A stretch of DNA of 64,000 nt from Pseudomonas entomophila (GCF_023277925.1 NZ_CP063832.1:3532501-3596500); one strand, 5' to 3'; positions 19,224 to 29,525 are shown, counted from the first letter of the stretch. The notes: generated from the sequence alone by a model not told the origin. Translations and numbers: made by a program.

Positions 19224-19248
19224 CGGGGCGCATCATGCGCCCCGTTTT
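19224..19248 (+). terminator. Terminator after dksA
   Basis: CGGGGCGCA and TGCGCCCCG form a near-perfect stem with a short TCA loop, followed by TTTT. It is located 17 bases past the dksA stop and 24 bases before gluQ. gluQ expression then depends on read-through, as described for the dksA-gluQ pair in enterobacteria (known from the family, not shown here). Confidence 0.85.
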
Positions 19249-19271
19249 CATTTATATAGCCTGCACAGCCC

Positions 19272-20159
19272 ATGAACGACTCCCGCTACATCGGCCGCTT
19301 CGCCCCCACCCCCAGCGGCTTCCTGCATTTCGGTTCGCTGGTGGCCGCCCTCGCTTCCTGGCTCGACGCTCGCGCCGTGAATGGCCGCTGGCTGTTGCGC
19401 ATGGAAGACACCGACCCGCCCCGGGAGATGCCCGGCGCCCGTGACGCCATCCTGCAGACCCTCGAACGCTACGGCCTGGAATGGGATGGCGAGGTGGTGT
19501 TCCAGAGCCAGCGCCACGAGGCCTATGCCGCCGTCGTCGACCGCCTGTTCAACATGGGCCTGGCCTACGCCTGCACCTGTTCGCGCAAGCAGCTGGAAGG
19601 TTATGACGGCGTATACCCAGGGTTTTGCCGCAATGCCGGGCATGCCCGCGAAGGTGCGGCGATCCGCCTGCGGGTGCCGGAGCTGATCTACCGGTTCAAC
19701 GACCGGGTCCAGGGCGGGTTCGAGCAACACCTGGGGCGTGAGGTGGGTGACTTCGTGATCCAGCGCCGAGATGGGCTGTACGCGTATCAGCTGGCGGTGG
19801 TGCTGGACGATGCCTGGCAGGGCATCACCGACATCGTGCGTGGCGCCGACCTGCTGGACAACACGCCGCGCCAGCTGTACCTGCAAGAGTTGCTGGGCTT
19901 TTCGCAGCCGCGTTACCTGCATATCCCGCTGATCGTCCAGCCGGATGGGCACAAACTGGGCAAGTCGTACCGTTCGCCGCCGCTGGAAGCGGACCAGGCG
20001 ACACCGTTGCTGTTACGGGCCCTGCGCGCGCTGGGGCAGCAAACGGATCCAGCGCTGATAGGCGCCAGCCCGGCCGAGGTGCTAGCCGTGGCGCGCCAGC
20101 AGTGGCAGCCGGACAACATTGCGCGGCAAATGACGGTACCCGAGGCCGACCTTCGTTGA
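19272..20159 (+). CDS. gluQ: Glutamyl-Q tRNA(Asp) synthetase
   Basis: A truncated glutamyl-tRNA-synthetase paralogue that attaches glutamate to queuosine at the wobble base of tRNA(Asp). The 295 residues cover only the catalytic Rossmann domain. The HIGH equivalent is in FAPTPSGFLHFGSL (residues about 9-22), the KMSKS equivalent is KLGKSYRSP, and zinc ligands are in CTCSRKQLEGYDGVYPGFC. No anticodon-binding domain follows, which separates it from GltX. It lies downstream of dksA behind a terminator. Confidence 0.95.
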   Translation: MNDSRYIGRFAPTPSGFLHFGSLVAALASWLDARAVNGRWLLRMEDTDPPREMPGARDAILQTLERYGLEWDGEVVFQSQRHEAYAAVVDRLFNMGLAYACTCSRKQLEGYDGVYPGFCRNAGHAREGAAIRLRVPELIYRFNDRVQGGFEQHLGREVGDFVIQRRDGLYAYQLAVVLDDAWQGITDIVRGADLLDNTPRQLYLQELLGFSQPRYLHIPLIVQPDGHKLGKSYRSPPLEADQATPLLLRALRALGQQTDPALIGASPAEVLAVARQQWQPDNIARQMTVPEADLR

Positions 20160-20165
20160 GTGTCT

Positions 20166-20245
20166 CGCCGGCCCTTTCGCCGGCAAGCCGGCTCCTACAG
20201 GGTTTCGCGCCACCGGTAGGAGCCAGCTTGCTGGCGAAAGGGCCC
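20166..20245. repeat. REP-type inverted pair
   Basis: TTTCGCCGGCAAGCCGGCTCCTAC is followed about 15 bases later by the inverted GTAGGAGCCAGCTTGCTGGCGAAA. It sits directly after gluQ and may limit read-through or stabilise the 3' end. Confidence 0.85.
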
Positions 20246-20387
20246 TACCGTCCAACACCAGAATCCATTTGAAAACCCCAATCAATTCAACCTCTTGGCG
20301 AACCATATGGAATCCGGCTAGCATCGCCCCAGCCATTTGCGCCAATAATAAGTCCAAGCCCGCAGCGCCCAACCCATCGAGGCCAGC

Positions 20388-20564
20388 ATGTACATCTATC
20401 GTTTGGTCCTGCTTCTGGTCGTGGGGATCTACCTGTTCTCCCCGGCCATCATGGACTGGTGGATCGAACCGACCGGTGCCTGGTACCGCCCCTACCTGCT
20501 CTGGCTGATCCTGATCGTCGTCACCTTCATCCTGCAGAGCCAACGAGATGCCGATGAGCTTTAG
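20388..20564 (+). CDS. cbrX: CbrX, small membrane protein translated ahead of CbrA
   Basis: A 58-residue hydrophobic protein (MYIYRLVLLLVVGIYLFSP ... PYLLWLILIVVTFIL, two membrane segments with a short WWIEPTGAWYRP loop between them). Its stop lies inside cbrA: the two frames overlap by 17 bases, or 11 if CbrA starts at the second ATG. In P. putida a small gene cbrX upstream of cbrA is known to couple translation of the sensor kinase, and size, position and overlap agree. The ribosome site is GAGGCC, seven bases before the ATG. It is easily missed because of its length. Confidence 0.85.
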   Translation: MYIYRLVLLLVVGIYLFSPAIMDWWIEPTGAWYRPYLLWLILIVVTFILQSQRDADEL

Positions 20565-23523
20565 CCTGACCCAGATGATCCTGATCAGCGCCGCCTACCT
20601 GCTGGTGCTGTTCGGCGTGGCCTGGATCAGCGAACGTGGGCTGATCCCACGGGCGGTCATCCGCCACCCCCTGACCTACACTTTGTCGCTGGGCGTCTAT
20701 GCCAGTGCCTGGGCCTTCTATGGCTCGGTCGGCCTGGCCTACCAGTACGGCTATGGGTTCCTTGCCTGCTATCTCGGGGTGTCCGGGGCCTTCCTGCTGG
20801 CACCGGTGCTGCTCTACCCCATTCTCAAGATCACCCGCACCTACCAACTGTCTTCCCTGGCCGACCTGCTGGCGTTTCGCTTTCGCAGCACCTGGGCCGG
20901 TGCGCTGACCACGGTGATCATGTTGATCGGCGTGCTGCCGTTGCTGGCGTTGCAGATCCAGGCGGTGGCCGACTCGATCAGCATCCTCACCGGCGAGCCT
21001 GTCAAGGCGCGGGTGGCATTCGCCTTCTGCGTGCTGATCATCCTGTTCACCATCTTCTTCGGCTCGCGCCATATCGCAACCCGCGAGAAACATGAAGGCC
21101 TGGTGTTCGCCATCGCCTTCGAGTCGGTGATCAAGCTGGTCGCACTGGGCGGTATCGGTCTATACGCCCTGTATGGCGTGTTTGGCGGCCCCCATGGGCT
21201 GGAAGTCTGGCTGCTGCAGAACCAGACCGCCCTCGCCGCCCTGCACACACCGCTGCAGGAGGGCCCATGGCGTACCCTGCTGCTGGTGTTCTTCGCCTCG
21301 GCGATCGTCATGCCGCACATGTACCACATGGCCTTCACCGAGAACTTGAGCCCGCGCTCGCTGGTCAGCGCCAGCTGGGGCCTGCCGCTGTTCCTGCTGC
21401 TAATGAGCCTGGCCGTGCCGCTGGTGCTATGGGCCGGCCTGCGCCTGGGCGCCAGCACCAACCCCGAGTACTTCACCCTGGGCCTGGGCATCGCCGCCAA
21501 CAACGAGGCGCTGGCCCTGCTGGCGTACGTCGGCGGGCTGTCGGCGGCCAGCGGGCTGATCATCGTCACCACCCTGGCGCTGTCGGGCATGGCGCTGAAC
21601 CACCTGGTGCTGCCGCTGTACCAGCCGCCGGCCGAAGGCAACATCTACCGCTGGCTGAAATGGACCCGTCGGGCGCTGATCGTCGCCATCATCACCGCCG
21701 GCTTCGTCTTCTACCTCACCCAGAACAACCACCAGAGCCTGGCCAACCTGGGTATCGTCGCCTTCGTAGCCACCCTGCAGTTCCTGCCTGGGGTGCTCTC
21801 GGTGCTGTACTGGCCGACCGCCAACCGCCGCGGCTTTATCGCCGGCCTGGTGGCGGGCACGCTGGTGTGGATGGTGACCATGCTGCTGCCGCTGCTGGGC
21901 AACCTGCAGGGTTTCTACATTCCGCTGCTGGACATGATCTACGTGCTGGACGACACCAGCTGGCACATGGCAGCCATCGCTTCGCTGGCGGCCAACGTCC
22001 TGTTGTTCACGCTGATCTCGCTGTTCACCAACGCCAGCAGCGAGGAAGTCAGCGCCGCCGAGGCCTGTGCAGTGGACAACGTGCGTCGCCCGCAACGCCG
22101 GGAACTGCACGCCGCCTCGCCCCAGGAGTTCGCCACGCAACTGGCCAAGCCGCTGGGGGCCAAGGCTGCGCAGAAGGAAGTGGAGCAGGCCTTGCGCGAC
22201 CTCTACCTGCCGTTCGATGAGCGCCGCCCCTATGCCCTGCGACGCCTGCGCGACCGTATCGAGGCCAACCTCTCAGGCTTGATGGGCCCAAGCGTTGCCC
22301 AGGACATGGTCGAGACCTTCCTGCCGTACAAGTCGGGTAATGAGAACTATGTCACCGAGGACATCCATTTCATCGAGAGCCGCCTCGAGGACTACCACTC
22401 GCGCCTGACCGGCCTTGCCGCCGAGCTTGACGCCCTGCGCCGCTACCACCGCCAGACCCTCCAGGAACTGCCCATGGGCGTGTGCTCGCTGGCCAAGGAC
22501 CAGGAGATCCTGATGTGGAACAAGGCGATGGAAGAGCTCACCGGCATTGCCGCCAAGCATGTGGTCGGCTCACGCCTGGTGACCATCGACGAACCTTGGC
22601 GCGGCCTGCTGCAAGGTTTCATCAACGTGCCTGACGAACACCTGCACAAGCAGCGGCTGGCCCTCGATGGCCAGCCGCGCTGGCTCAACCTGCACAAGGC
22701 AGCCATCGACGAGCCGCTGGCCCCAGGCAACAGTGGCCTGGTGCTGCTGGTCGAGGACCTGACCGAAACACAAGCGCTGGAAGACAAGCTGGTGCACTCC
22801 GAACGCTTGGCCAGCATCGGCCGCCTGGCCGCTGGCGTGGCCCACGAGATCGGCAACCCGATCACCGGCATTGCCTGCCTGGCGCAGAACCTGCGCGAGG
22901 AACGCGAAGGTGATGGCGAGATCATCGAGCTGTCCAGCCAGATCCTCGAGCAGACCAAGCGTGTGTCACGCATCGTCCAGTCGCTGATGAGCTTTGCCCA
23001 CGCCGGCGGTAGCCAGCAGAACAGTGAGGAGCCGGTGTGCCTGGCCGAAGTGGCGCAGGATGCCATTGGTCTGCTGGCGTTGAACCGGCGCAACTTCGAA
23101 GTACAGTTCTTCAACCTCTGCGACCCGGACCACTGGGTCGAGGGCGATCCGCAGCGCCTGGCCCAGGTGCTGATCAACCTGCTCTCCAACGCTCGCGACG
23201 CCTCCCCCCCCGGCAGTGCCGTGCGGGTGCGCAGCGAAGTCAGCGAGCACACTGTCGACCTGGTGGTCGAGGATGAGGGCAGCGGCATCCCCAAAAGCAT
23301 CATGGACCGGCTGTTCGAACCCTTCTTCACCACCAAGGACCCGGGCGAGGGAACCGGACTGGGGCTTGCTCTGGTCTATTCCATCGTGGAAGAGCATTAT
23401 GGGCAAATCACCATCGACAGCCCGGCCGACATCGAGCGCCAACGTGGTACCCGGATCCGCGTGACCCTGCCCCGGCATGTCGTAGCGACGTCCCCTGAAA
23501 TTCGAGACCGTCGAGAGAATTGA
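20548..23523 (+). CDS. cbrA: CbrA, transporter-linked sensor histidine kinase
   Basis: Sensor of the CbrAB system that sets carbon/nitrogen balance and histidine, proline and arginine use. The 991-residue protein has about 13 membrane segments of a sodium:solute symporter (SLC5) domain (residues about 5-500), a linker/STAC-like region, a PAS domain (about 630-740), a HisKA domain with the phospho-acceptor in [12 protein letters not shown] (His about 766), and an HATPase domain ([28 protein letters not shown]). A second in-frame ATG two codons later (20554) is an equally good start. It overlaps cbrX, and cbrB follows after four bases. Confidence 0.96.
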   Translation: MPMSFSLTQMILISAAYLLVLFGVAWISERGLIPRAVIRHPLTYTLSLGVYASAWAFYGSVGLAYQYGYGFLACYLGVSGAFLLAPVLLYPILKITRTYQLSSLADLLAFRFRSTWAGALTTVIMLIGVLPLLALQIQAVADSISILTGEPVKARVAFAFCVLIILFTIFFGSRHIATREKHEGLVFAIAFESVIKLVALGGIGLYALYGVFGGPHGLEVWLLQNQTALAALHTPLQEGPWRTLLLVFFASAIVMPHMYHMAFTENLSPRSLVSASWGLPLFLLLMSLAVPLVLWAGLRLGASTNPEYFTLGLGIAANNEALALLAYVGGLSAASGLIIVTTLALSGMALNHLVLPLYQPPAEGNIYRWLKWTRRALIVAIITAGFVFYLTQNNHQSLANLGIVAFVATLQFLPGVLSVLYWPTANRRGFIAGLVAGTLVWMVTMLLPLLGNLQGFYIPLLDMIYVLDDTSWHMAAIASLAANVLLFTLISLFTNASSEEVSAAEACAVDNVRRPQRRELHAASPQEFATQLAKPLGAKAAQKEVEQALRDLYLPFDERRPYALRRLRDRIEANLSGLMGPSVAQDMVETFLPYKSGNENYVTEDIHFIESRLEDYHSRLTGLAAELDALRRYHRQTLQELPMGVCSLAKDQEILMWNKAMEELTGIAAKHVVGSRLVTIDEPWRGLLQGFINVPDEHLHKQRLALDGQPRWLNLHKAAIDEPLAPGNSGLVLLVEDLTETQALEDKLVHSERLASIGRLAAGVAHEIGNPITGIACLAQNLREEREGDGEIIELSSQILEQTKRVSRIVQSLMSFAHAGGSQQNSEEPVCLAEVAQDAIGLLALNRRNFEVQFFNLCDPDHWVEGDPQRLAQVLINLLSNARDASPPGSAVRVRSEVSEHTVDLVVEDEGSGIPKSIMDRLFEPFFTTKDPGEGTGLGLALVYSIVEEHYGQITIDSPADIERQRGTRIRVTLPRHVVATSPEIRDRREN

Positions 23524-23527
23524 ATCA

Positions 23528-24970
23528 ATGCCGCACATTCTGATCGTCGAAGACGAAACCATCATCCGTTCGGCCCTGCGTCGCCTGCTCGAGCGGAACC
23601 AGTACCAGGTCAGCGAGGCCGGCTCGGTGCAGGAAGCCCAGGAACGCTTCAGCATTGCCACCTTCGACCTGATCGTCAGTGACCTGCGCCTGCCGGGCGC
23701 CCCGGGCACCGAGCTGATCAAGCTTGGCCAGGGCACACCGGTGCTGATCATGACCAGTTACGCCAGCCTGCGCTCGGCGGTCGACTCGATGAAGATGGGC
23801 GCGGTGGACTACATCGCCAAGCCGTTCGACCACGACGAGATGCTCCAGGCCGTGGCCCGCATCCTGCGCGACCGGCAGAATGCCCCGGCCGCCGCATCAA
23901 CCGCCGAGCCACGCGCCGGTAACGGCAAGGCCGCCAGTGACAAGGCCAGCACCGCGCCGGCCAACGGCGAGATCGGCATCATCGGCTCCTGCCCACCGAT
24001 GCAGGACATGTACGTCAAGATTCGCAAGGTCGCCCCGACTGACTCCAATGTGCTGATCCAGGGTGAATCGGGCACGGGTAAAGAGCTGGTCGCACGCGCC
24101 TTGCACAACCTTTCGCGCCGGGCCAAGGCACCGATGATCTCGGTGAACTGCGCGGCGATCCCGGAAACACTCATCGAATCGGAACTGTTCGGCCACGAGA
24201 AAGGCGCGTTCACCGGCGCCAACGCCGGCCGCGCCGGCCTGGTCGAGGCTGCCGACGGCGGCACCCTGTTCCTCGACGAGATTGGCGAACTGCCTTTGGA
24301 AGCCCAGGCCCGTCTGCTACGCGTGCTGCAGGAAGGCGAAATTCGCCGGGTCGGCTCGGTGCAGTCGCAGAAGGTCGATGTACGCCTGATCGCCGCCACC
24401 CACCGTGACTTGAAGAACTTGGCCAAGGCCGGGCAGTTCCGCGAAGACCTGTATTACCGCCTGCACGTGATCGCCCTGAAACTGCCGGCCCTGCGCGAGC
24501 GTGGCAGCGACGTCAACGAAATCGCCAATACCTTCCTCGCCCGCCAGAGCGCCCGCATCGGCCGCGACGACCTGCACTTCTCCCACGAAGCCGAACAAGC
24601 CATCCGCCACTACAGCTGGCCAGGCAACGTGCGCGAACTGGAGAACGCCGTGGAGCGCGCGGTGATTCTCAGCGAGAGCGCAGAAATTTCCGCCGACCTG
24701 CTGGGTATCGACATCGAGCTTGGCGATCTGGAAGACGACGACACGCTGGACAACCTGCCGACGCTCGCCAGTGCCAACAATGCCAGCCATGAGCCGACCG
24801 AGGACCTGTCGCTGGAGGATTACTTCCAGCATTTCGTCCTTGAGCATCAGGACCACATGACCGAGACCGAGTTGGCCCGCAAGCTCGGGGTCAGCCGCAA
24901 GTGCCTGTGGGAACGCCGACAACGCCTGGGCATTCCACGACGCAAGAGCAACGCCACCAGCGACAATTGA
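23528..24970 (+). CDS. cbrB: CbrB, NtrC-family sigma-54-dependent response regulator
   Basis: Response regulator partner of CbrA. Residues 1-120 form a receiver with phospho-acceptor Asp52 ([10 protein letters not shown]). Residues about 155-390 form the AAA+ sigma-54 interaction domain with Walker A GESGTGKE, the GAFTGA loop that contacts sigma-54, and [13 protein letters not shown]. The C-terminal Fis-type helix-turn-helix ends [21 protein letters not shown]. Its best-known target is the CrcZ RNA promoter, which lies directly downstream here with a matching binding site. Confidence 0.96.
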   Translation: MPHILIVEDETIIRSALRRLLERNQYQVSEAGSVQEAQERFSIATFDLIVSDLRLPGAPGTELIKLGQGTPVLIMTSYASLRSAVDSMKMGAVDYIAKPFDHDEMLQAVARILRDRQNAPAAASTAEPRAGNGKAASDKASTAPANGEIGIIGSCPPMQDMYVKIRKVAPTDSNVLIQGESGTGKELVARALHNLSRRAKAPMISVNCAAIPETLIESELFGHEKGAFTGANAGRAGLVEAADGGTLFLDEIGELPLEAQARLLRVLQEGEIRRVGSVQSQKVDVRLIAATHRDLKNLAKAGQFREDLYYRLHVIALKLPALRERGSDVNEIANTFLARQSARIGRDDLHFSHEAEQAIRHYSWPGNVRELENAVERAVILSESAEISADLLGIDIELGDLEDDDTLDNLPTLASANNASHEPTEDLSLEDYFQHFVLEHQDHMTETELARKLGVSRKCLWERRQRLGIPRRKSNATSDN

Positions 24971-24984
24971 TTCTGCATGATCTG

Positions 24985-25050
24985 ATCGCGGGGCAAGCCC
25001 GCTCCCACGCACCAGACAAAGCTGGCGTGGGGGCAGGCTTGCCCCGCGAT
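24985..25050. repeat. Long inverted repeat after cbrB (REP-like)
   Basis: ATCGCGGGGCAAGCCCGCTC (start of a 26-base left arm) pairs almost perfectly with a right arm ending GGCAGGCTTGCCCCGCGAT, around a 14-base loop. Folded as RNA it would be a very stable hairpin just past the cbrB stop and may end or protect the transcript. A partial copy of the core (GGGGCTTGCCCCACGATC) lies inside crcZ near 25359-25376. Confidence 0.8.
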
Positions 25051-25064
25051 GCTTTGCGAGGGCG

Positions 25065-25137
25065 GTAACAGACCAGTTCCCGCAAAAATCTGTTACCCAT
25101 GTTCGATGGCGTAACAGCCTTCGAGGCGTACGGTAAC
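25065..25137. promoter_or_regulatory. CbrB upstream activating site for crcZ
   Basis: TGTTAC (25091-25096), exactly 14 bases, then GTAACA (25111-25116) matches the TGTTAC-N14-GTAACA site reported for CbrB. Extra half-sites GTAACA (25065-25070) and GTAAC (25133-25137) flank it. The site is about 100 bases upstream of the sigma-54 promoter, the normal distance for an enhancer. Confidence 0.85.
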
Positions 25138-25213
25138 GAAATTTCTACATTTGCCCACCCTCGCACCCTGCCAGATTCGCCAGAACCCCCGGTTTCATTG
25201 GGTTTGCAAAAGT

Positions 25214-25229
25214 TGGCACGGCACCTGCT
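25214..25229 (+). promoter_or_regulatory. Sigma-54 promoter of crcZ
   Basis: TTGGCACGGCACCTGCT matches the -24/-12 consensus TGGCACG-N4-TTGC, with GG at 25215-25216 and GC at 25227-25228. Start of transcription is predicted near 25240. Confidence 0.88.
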
Positions 25230-25239
25230 ATATCTTTCG

Positions 25240-25615
25240 TACAAGAACAATAACAAGCACTGCAACTCAGAATAAGAACAAGACGAAACGGCTCACGCAC
25301 AATAAGAACAAGACGGCGGAGGCGCAGCTAACTGATTCTTTTGGAGAGGAGTTGTGTTTGGGGCTTGCCCCACGATCAGGCAGAGAACAACAAAAACTGC
25401 ACTCAAAAGCAGCACCTGAACTGATTGGATCGAAAGATCAGCATCATCTCGGCGACCAAAGCAATCCGTTTGCTCTTCACCCCAGGTTTTGGGGTCGTTC
25501 ACAAGCTTCGAGATTTGTGAACAGGGCACTCAACAAAAACAAGAAGCCCAGCAGAAAAATAATAAGAGCACACAACGACTTGGTGGGGAGCTTCGGCTCC
25601 CCATGTCGTTTCTCC
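25240..25615 (+). ncRNA. crcZ: CrcZ small RNA, decoy for the Hfq/Crc catabolite repression complex
   Basis: The CrcZ gene lies between cbrB and pcnB in pseudomonads, as here. The RNA sequesters Hfq (with Crc) and so relieves carbon catabolite repression. No protein frame is credible in this 760-base gap. The sequence instead has at least five A-rich AAnAAnAA-type motifs: 25243-25256, 25271-25282, 25301-25312, 25386-25396, 25531-25546 and 25555-25568. The 3' hairpin is GGGGAGC-TTCG-GCTCCCC (25585-25602), extended by outer ACGAC/GTCGT pairing, followed by TTTCT. Ends are approximate. Expression is predicted from the CbrB/sigma-54 elements upstream. Confidence 0.92.
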
Positions 25616-25664
25616 CCCTCCCGCATCACCGTCTACACAGCGCCTACACCATTCCCCCAGTAAA

Positions 25665-25673
25665 TGCTAGAAT
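25665..25673 (+). promoter_or_regulatory. Candidate pcnB promoter (extended -10)
   Basis: TGCTAGAAT is an extended -10 element (TG-n-TAGAAT, five of six matches to TATAAT), 64 bases before the chosen pcnB start. The -35 region (TACACC) is poor, which is tolerated with an extended -10. Confidence 0.4.
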
Positions 25674-25736
25674 CCCCGGCCATCATGCGGCCATTCTCCT
25701 ATCCTTGGCCGAACATTCCTTCAAACAGTGCATCCC

Positions 25737-27131
25737 ATGCTGAAGAAGCTGTTCCAGTCGTTCCGCCCGCCCGTCCGTGGCCAGCACCACAGGCGCACCA
25801 CGCCTGAAGTGATCAACAAGAGCCAGCACTCGCTGCAGCGCAGCCAGTTCAGCCGCCATGCCGTGGGCATCGTCGAGCGCCTGCAGGCGGCCGGCTACCA
25901 GGCCTACCTGGTCGGTGGCTGCGTGCGCGACCTGCTGCTGGGCATCACGCCCAAGGACTTCGACGTCGCCACCAGCGCCACCCCTGAACAGGTGCGCGCC
26001 GAGTTTCGCAACGCCCGTATCATTGGCCGGCGCTTCAAGCTGGTCCACGTGCATTTCGGCCGCGAAATCATCGAAGTCGCCACCTTCCGCGCCCCACACT
26101 CAGATGAAGACCAGGCCGACAGCCACCGCTCGTCGCACAACGCCAGTGGTCGCATCCTGCGTGACAACGTATACGGCACCCTGGAAGAAGACGCGCAGCG
26201 CCGCGACTTCACCATCAACGCCCTGTACTACGACCCGGTCAGCGAACGCATCCTCGACTACGCCAACGGTGTGCACGATATCCGCAACCGCCTGCTGCGC
26301 TTGATCGGCGACCCCACCCACCGTTACCAGGAAGACCCGGTGCGCATGCTGCGGGCCGTGCGCTTCGCCGCCAAGCTGGACTTCGGCATCGAGAAACACA
26401 CCGTGGCGCCGATTCGCAAGCTGGCGCCGATGCTGCGTGATATCCCGCCTGCCCGCCTGTTCGAGGAAAGCCTCAAGCTGTTCCTCAACGGCCAGGGTGC
26501 GATGACCTTCGAGATGCTGGTCGATCTGGAGTTGTTCGAACCCTTGTTCCCAGCCAGCAGCCATGCGCTGGAAGAACGCCCGACGTACACCCACACCCTG
26601 ATCAGCCAGGCGCTGATGAACACCGACCTGCGCGTCAAGCAGGGCAAACCGGTAACACCGGCGTTCCTGTTCGCCGCGCTGCTCTGGCCAGCCCTGCCGG
26701 GCCGCGCGCTGTACCTGCAGAGCCAAGGCGTACCGCCGATCCCGGCCATGAACGGTGCGGCCCACGACCTGATCGCCGAACAGTGCCAGCGCATCGCGAT
26801 CCCGAAACGCTTCACCCTGCCGATCCGCGAGATCTGGGACATGCAGGAGCGCCTGCCACGGCGCAGCGGCAAGCGCGCCGACATGATGCTGGACAACCCG
26901 CGCTTCCGCGCCGGCTACGACTTCCTGCTGCTGCGTGAAAGCGCGGGCGAGGAAACCGACGGCCTGGGCCAGTGGTGGACCGACTACCAGGACGCCAACG
27001 ACAGCCAGCGCCGCGACATGATCCGCGAGCTCGGCAGCCGTGACGAAGGCGCCAGCGCCGGTGCCGGCCCGCGCAAGCGCAAACGCAGCGGCTCCAAGCG
27101 CAAGCGCGACGACGAGCAGGCCTGGGACTGA
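25737..27131 (+). CDS. pcnB: Poly(A) polymerase I
   Basis: Adds 3' poly(A) tails that promote RNA decay. The 464-residue protein of the class II nucleotidyltransferase family has the GG...DFDVAT active site (VGGCVRDLLLGITPKDFDVATSAT), the RRDFTINALYYD motif, RFAAKLDF, and a long basic C-terminal tail (RKRKRSGSKRKRDDEQ) typical of PcnB rather than CCA-adding enzymes. The start at ATG 25737 is chosen over GTG 25728. Neither has a strong ribosome site. It is followed two bases later by folK. Confidence 0.94.
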   Translation: MLKKLFQSFRPPVRGQHHRRTTPEVINKSQHSLQRSQFSRHAVGIVERLQAAGYQAYLVGGCVRDLLLGITPKDFDVATSATPEQVRAEFRNARIIGRRFKLVHVHFGREIIEVATFRAPHSDEDQADSHRSSHNASGRILRDNVYGTLEEDAQRRDFTINALYYDPVSERILDYANGVHDIRNRLLRLIGDPTHRYQEDPVRMLRAVRFAAKLDFGIEKHTVAPIRKLAPMLRDIPPARLFEESLKLFLNGQGAMTFEMLVDLELFEPLFPASSHALEERPTYTHTLISQALMNTDLRVKQGKPVTPAFLFAALLWPALPGRALYLQSQGVPPIPAMNGAAHDLIAEQCQRIAIPKRFTLPIREIWDMQERLPRRSGKRADMMLDNPRFRAGYDFLLLRESAGEETDGLGQWWTDYQDANDSQRRDMIRELGSRDEGASAGAGPRKRKRSGSKRKRDDEQAWD

Positions 27132-27133
27132 GC

Positions 27134-27613
27134 ATGGCCACCCGTGCGTTCATCGGCCTGGGCAGCAACCTCGACCAACCCACCGAGCAGCTACGCAGCG
27201 CCTTCCAGGCACTGGACCTGATCGCCGACACCCGCCTGGCAGCGGCATCGGCGCTCTACACCAGTGACTCGCTGCTGCCCGGCCAGCCGCGCTACACCAA
27301 TGCCGTGGCAGCCCTCGATACGACGCTGGCACCACTTGAGCTGCTCGACGCCCTGCAAGCCATCGAGAACGACCAGGGCCGGGTGCGCAAGGAACGCTGG
27401 GGCCCACGCACCCTCGACCTCGACGTACTGCTGTTCGGTGACGAGGTCATCGATGTGCCGCGCCTGAAAGTGCCGCACTACCACATGCAGGCACGCCCCT
27501 TCGTGCTCTACCCGCTCGCCGAGCTGGTACCCGCCGACTTCCGCCTCGCCGACGGCCGCCATCTGCAACACTTGCTCCAGGATTGCCCGTTCGTCGGCCT
27601 GGAACGCCTGTAA
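27134..27613 (+). CDS. folK: 2-amino-4-hydroxy-6-hydroxymethyldihydropteridine pyrophosphokinase
   Basis: HPPK transfers pyrophosphate from ATP to 6-hydroxymethyl-7,8-dihydropterin in folate synthesis. The 159-residue protein begins ATRAFIGLGSNLDQP (substrate-binding GLGSN) and has the signature RWGPRTLDLDVLLFGD with the Mg-binding Asp pair. It is encoded two bases after pcnB, the usual pcnB-folK-panBC order. Confidence 0.96.
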   Translation: MATRAFIGLGSNLDQPTEQLRSAFQALDLIADTRLAAASALYTSDSLLPGQPRYTNAVAALDTTLAPLELLDALQAIENDQGRVRKERWGPRTLDLDVLLFGDEVIDVPRLKVPHYHMQARPFVLYPLAELVPADFRLADGRHLQHLLQDCPFVGLERL

Positions 27614-27633
27614 TTCGGGCGTTCCAGAGGGCG

Positions 27634-27712
27634 GTAACGCCAGTAACACCCACGGCGTAACATTGCGGTAACACGGGTCATTGACTTCCCCCACCTCGCT
27701 CACGACTATAGG
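27634..27712 (+). promoter_or_regulatory. panB upstream region with four GTAAC direct repeats
   Basis: GTAAC begins at 27634, 27643, 27657 and 27668, the last three extended to GTAACA, all in the same orientation. TTGACT at 27681-27686 could be a -35 box, but the facing -10 (GACTAT at 27704) is weak. The repeats look like the half-site used by CbrB. The function is unknown. Confidence 0.4.
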
Positions 27713-27863
27713 CGTCCCGTGGCGCCACTATGCCGCAATCACCCATTTAGGCTCGGACGGACCTGCACCCGAACATCACGATCGATGATGTGCCGCTCCG
27801 GAAGATGAATGCACGCGTTGTACGCAGTTGTTGTTCACAGCGCCTGAACGAGGATGCCCCTAC

Positions 27864-28664
27864 ATGCCTGAAGTAACCCTGACCACCCTGAACGGCCTCA
27901 AGGCCAAGGGTGAGAAAATCACCATGCTGACCTGCTACGATGCGACCTTCGCCAAGGCCGCGAGCGAAGCTGGCGTCGAAGTGCTGCTGGTAGGCGACTC
28001 CCTGGGCATGGTCCTGCAGGGCCATGACAGCACCCTGCCCGTCTGCAACGACGACATGGCCTACCACACCGCCAGCGTCAAACGCGGCAACGATGGTGCG
28101 CTGATCCTCACTGACCTGCCCTTCATGGCCCATGCCACTCCTGAACTGGCGTTCACCCATGCCGCCCAGCTGATGCGCGCCGGCGCCCACATGGTCAAGA
28201 TCGAGGGCGCCGCCTGGCTGGCCGAGACCATCCGCCTGCTGGCCGAACGCGGCGTGCCTGTGTGCGCGCACATGGGCCTGACCCCGCAGACGGTCAACGT
28301 GCTCGGTGGCTACAAGGTCCAGGGCCGCCAGGAAGCCCAGGCGCGGCAGATGCGCGCCGACGCGATCGCCCTGGAGCAGGCCGGCGCCGCCATGCTGCTG
28401 CTCGAGTGCGTGCCCAGCGAACTGGCCGCCGAGATCACCCAGGCCGTCGGCATTCCGGTGATCGGTATCGGTGCCGGGAGCGCCACCGATGGCCAGGTAC
28501 TGGTGCTGCACGACATGCTGGGCCTGTCGCTCAGCGGCCGTGTACCGAAGTTCGTGAAGAACTTCATGGCTGGCCAGCCTGACATCCAGAGCGCCCTGGC
28601 CGCCTACGTCCAGGCCGTGAAAGCCGTCAGCTTCCCCGCCAGCGAACATGGGTTCAGTGCATGA
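27864..28664 (+). CDS. panB: 3-methyl-2-oxobutanoate hydroxymethyltransferase
   Basis: First enzyme of pantothenate synthesis, forming ketopantoate from 2-oxoisovalerate and methylene-tetrahydrofolate. The 266-residue TIM-barrel has the Mg-binding [10 protein letters not shown] and the [22 protein letters not shown]-like ([12 protein letters not shown]) and [16 protein letters not shown] segments. The ATG at 27864 has ACGAGGA upstream. The frame is open a little further left without a start signal. It overlaps panC by four bases (ATGA). It uses the ilv-pathway intermediate and folate made by neighbouring loci. Confidence 0.97.
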   Translation: MPEVTLTTLNGLKAKGEKITMLTCYDATFAKAASEAGVEVLLVGDSLGMVLQGHDSTLPVCNDDMAYHTASVKRGNDGALILTDLPFMAHATPELAFTHAAQLMRAGAHMVKIEGAAWLAETIRLLAERGVPVCAHMGLTPQTVNVLGGYKVQGRQEAQARQMRADAIALEQAGAAMLLLECVPSELAAEITQAVGIPVIGIGAGSATDGQVLVLHDMLGLSLSGRVPKFVKNFMAGQPDIQSALAAYVQAVKAVSFPASEHGFSA

Positions 28665-29524
28665 ATACCGTCAAGACCGTCCGTGAACTGCGCGCCGCCG
28701 TGGCCCGTGCCCGCGGCGAAGGCAAGCGCATCGCCTTCGTCCCGACCATGGGCAACCTGCACAGCGGTCACGCCGCGCTGGTGACCAAGGCCGCCCAGCG
28801 CGCCGACTTCGTGGTCGCCAGCATTTTCGTCAACCCGCTGCAGTTCGGTGCTGGCGAAGACCTGGACACGTACCCGCGCACTCTCGCCGCCGACCAGGAG
28901 AAGCTGCTCCAGGCCGGTTGCCACCTGCTGTTCGCCCCCTCGGTCGAAGAAATGTACCCCGACGGCATGGCAGTGCAGACCCGCGTCAGCGTACCGCAGC
29001 TGTCCGAAGGCCTGTGCGGCGCCAGTCGCCCCGGGCATTTCGAAGGCGTGGCGACGGTGGTCAGCAAGCTGTTCAACATGGTTCAGCCCGACCTGGCCGT
29101 GTTTGGAGAGAAGGACTTCCAGCAGTTGGCGGTGATCCGCGCCATGGTGCGCGACCTGAACATGCCGATCCAGATCATCGGCGAGCCGACCGTGCGCGCC
29201 GAGGATGGCCTGGCGCTGTCGTCGCGCAATGGCTACCTGAGCCCGGAACAGCGCGCCGCCGCGCCGGCGCTGTACCGCACCCTGTGCGGCATTGCCGAAG
29301 CCATTCGGCGTGGCCAACGGGACTTCCCGGCACTGGTCGCCGACGGCCAGGCGCAGCTGGATGCGGCCGGTTTCCGTAAGGACTACCTGGAGGTGCGCCA
29401 CGCCGTCACGCTGCGCCCGGCGCAGGCCGACGACCGTGACCTGGTGGTGATCGCGGCGGCTTATATGGGGAGCACGCGGTTGATCGACAATCTCTACCTG
29501 CACCTGGAAGAGCAGACCGCCTGA
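28661..29524 (+). CDS. panC: Pantothenate synthetase
   Basis: Joins pantoate and beta-alanine with ATP via pantoyl-adenylate. The 287-residue Rossmann-fold ligase has the HIGH-type motif [42 protein letters not shown] and the KMSKS-like [16 protein letters not shown]. It is coupled to panB by the ATGA overlap. A REP-type repeat follows the stop. Confidence 0.97.
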   Translation: MNTVKTVRELRAAVARARGEGKRIAFVPTMGNLHSGHAALVTKAAQRADFVVASIFVNPLQFGAGEDLDTYPRTLAADQEKLLQAGCHLLFAPSVEEMYPDGMAVQTRVSVPQLSEGLCGASRPGHFEGVATVVSKLFNMVQPDLAVFGEKDFQQLAVIRAMVRDLNMPIQIIGEPTVRAEDGLALSSRNGYLSPEQRAAAPALYRTLCGIAEAIRRGQRDFPALVADGQAQLDAAGFRKDYLEVRHAVTLRPAQADDRDLVVIAAAYMGSTRLIDNLYLHLEEQTA

Positions 29525-29525
29525 C

